Assembly: GCF_002802985.1 (NCBI RefSeq)
Contig: NZ_NVPT01000020.1
Location: 1 to 42,858, forward strand
DNA length: 42,858 nt
Direction: 5' to 3'
Source of the DNA: Geodermatophilus chilensis
GTDB lineage: Bacteria; Actinomycetota; Actinomycetes; Mycobacteriales; Geodermatophilaceae
Positions 42,133 to 42,858 of this stretch are shown one piece after another. The translations under genes were made by a program, and so were the position numbers. Under the pieces are notes generated by a model. That model was given only the letters and a program-made list of their open reading frames with translations, was not told where the DNA came from and searched no databases. Position 1 is the stretch's first letter; every line of letters starts with the position of its first letter.

Positions 42133-42456
42133 TCACCGGGCGCCCCTGGTCTCGTCGGGCCGCATCCACCCGCACGTCGGGCAGCGCAGGCGGGCCTCCC
42201 GGGCCTCCGCCCAGGCGATCAGCTCGGCCACGAACCGCGCCGCGGCCCGCAGGTTGTCGATCTCGAACGCCCGCGCGCACTCCGGCGGATTCAGCTCGGC
42301 CGGGTCGTACTCGGCCATCAGGTGCGGGATGTCCTCGTAGCCGCCGTAGAGGCCGACGACCTGCACGGCCCTGGCGATGCCGGTGTAGAGGTCCGACCGG
42401 GCGCGGCGCTCCTCCTCCGCCGGGTCCCGCGGCGTGCGCGGCCTGCGGGCGGTCAC
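42133..42456 (-). CDS. Hypothetical phage-island protein
   Basis: This 107-residue protein has a basic N-terminus (MTARRPRTPRDPAEEERRA), a central SDLYTGIARAVQVVGLYGGYEDIPHLM in parts, NPPECARAFEIDNLRAAARFVAELIAWAEA and a C-terminal LRCPTCGWMRPD. Only one CxxC pair is present. No family is recognised. The GTG at 42456 overlaps the stop of the upstream winged-helix gene (GTGA), so the two are coupled. Confidence 0.6.
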   Translation of the reverse strand: MTARRPRTPRDPAEEERRARSDLYTGIARAVQVVGLYGGYEDIPHLMAEYDPAELNPPECARAFEIDNLRAAARFVAELIAWAEAREARLRCPTCGWMRPDETRGAR

Positions 42457-42775
42457 AGCTCGACCCCGGGCCGGGGGTCGGTGAGGACCACAACGCGGGT
42501 GCCGTCGGCGGTGGCCCCCCGCTTCACCCATCCGGCCGCGACCAACGCAGTGAGGCTCCGCAGCACCATGCTGTGACTGGTCTCGGCCGCCTCGGCGAGG
42601 TCGAGTGTCGGCGGCATCGGGATCGCCGTGTCGGTGTCGACGCCGAAGTCGGTCAGCCGGGCGGCGACGACCTTGACGTCGCGCGGCAGGCCGCTGTCGG
42701 CGACCGCCCGGCGCCACTGGACGGCGGGGAGGACGGGCAGCGGGTCGGGCTCGACGGCGGCGGGCGGTCGCCGAC
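42453..42775 (-). CDS. Winged-helix DNA-binding protein, 5' truncated by contig end
   Basis: The last 107 codons of a protein are present. They include WRRAVADSGLPRDVKVVAARL and then LDLAEAAETSHSMVLRSLTALVAAGWVKRG, followed by ADGTRVVVLTDP. The second part is a helix-turn-helix plus wing as in MarR/DnaD-like or replication-associated proteins. It is cut at 42775, where adapter sequence begins, so the N-terminus and exact family are unknown. A regulator or replication initiator of the island is plausible. Confidence 0.6.
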
Positions 42776-42858
42776 CTGTCTCCTATACCCATCTCCGAGC
42801 CCACGAGACCGTACTACAACTCGTATGCACTCGTCTGCCTGAAAAAAAAAACAGTCTA
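42776..42858 (+). other. Sequencing adapter read-through (non-genomic)
   Basis: From 42776 the sequence follows the Nextera read-2 adapter: CTGTCTC, then a copy of TTATACACATCTCC with two base differences, then GAGCCCACGAGAC exact to 42809. Next come an index-like CGTACTAC, a degraded copy of the flow-cell sequence (CTCGTATGC) and a poly-A run at 42842-42851. Frames through it give the familiar artefact peptide CLLYPSPSPRD. This part should be trimmed. Confidence 0.95.

Larger units (their letters stand above)
36957..42775. mobile_element. Prophage-like or satellite-like island with HK97 capsid (incomplete at contig end)
   Basis: The island begins at the tRNA-Val half-gene and runs to the end of real sequence. 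Apart from one divergent small gene, its genes lie on the minus strand: a winged-helix protein, small zinc-site proteins, a likely small terminase, two small proteins and an HK97-type capsid protein. Genes for portal, prohead protease, large terminase, tail and integrase are not seen in this 5.8 kb. The part beyond the contig end is unknown. The organisation recalls mycobacterial phiRv1/phiRv2 and capsid-forming satellites. Confidence 0.65.

Noticed and set aside
42573-42842. A plus-strand frame ending at the contig end
   Set aside because: Its C-terminus is translated adapter sequence (CLLYPSPSPRD), and it is antisense to a winged-helix protein.

Overview
The window is one contig of very GC-rich DNA from a high-GC actinobacterium, probably a relative of Geodermatophilaceae. 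That placement is an inference from base composition, abundant GTG starts, many leaderless-type promoters, and a mycobacterial-style gene set that includes an RNase H/histidine-phosphatase fusion, a DUF164 zinc-ribbon protein and Nif3. Two mobile regions flank an ordinary chromosomal core. The last 83 bases are not genomic: they are read-through of a Nextera-type sequencing adapter.

Left mobile region (1-5477). This is the end of an integrative, probably conjugative, element. An IS256-family transposase fragment runs off the left edge, and its terminus abuts a MobF/TraA-type relaxase-helicase that has lost its relaxase domain. An excisionase-like HTH protein, a likely toxin-antitoxin pair with a small inverted repeat at its start, and a tyrosine integrase with an apparent +1 frameshift follow. 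The integrase ends about 27 bp from the 3' end of the RNase P RNA gene (rnpB, minus strand), so rnpB is the likely attachment target.

Chromosomal core (5478-36940). After rnpB come a PIG-L deacetylase, a deaminase, small membrane proteins, a frameshifted alpha/beta hydrolase, a TauE/SafE transporter, a membrane GGDEF-EAL protein and nadA. From 13.4 to 24.1 kb there is a catabolic neighbourhood. A PucR regulator is divergent from an operon of ureohydrolase, ThDP-dependent decarboxylase and a complete polar amino-acid ABC transporter. Next to it is a divergent pair of an APH-type kinase and an AGXT2L-like class III PLP enzyme. The first set fits a guanidino-compound/arginine-transaminase type route, and the second fits a kinase plus phospho-lyase route. 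Then follow rnhA-phosphatase, the zinc-ribbon protein, a monocarboxylate-type SSS symporter with a DUF3311 partner, Nif3 and a GNAT protein. The core ends with a FUSC membrane protein and a lipid-flavoured run (WS/DGAT acyltransferase, SDR, three alpha/beta hydrolases).

Right mobile region (36957-42775). The 3' half of a tRNA-Val(TAC) gene, broken at the edge of the anticodon loop, marks an attachment site. Beyond it is a prophage-like or satellite-like element with several Cys-pair mini-proteins, an HK97-type major capsid protein, a likely small terminase and a GTC-rich palindromic low-complexity stretch. No portal, protease, large terminase, tail or integrase gene is visible before the contig ends. 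This tailless capsid island, reminiscent of mycobacterial phiRv elements and capsid-forming satellites, is the most interesting part of the window.
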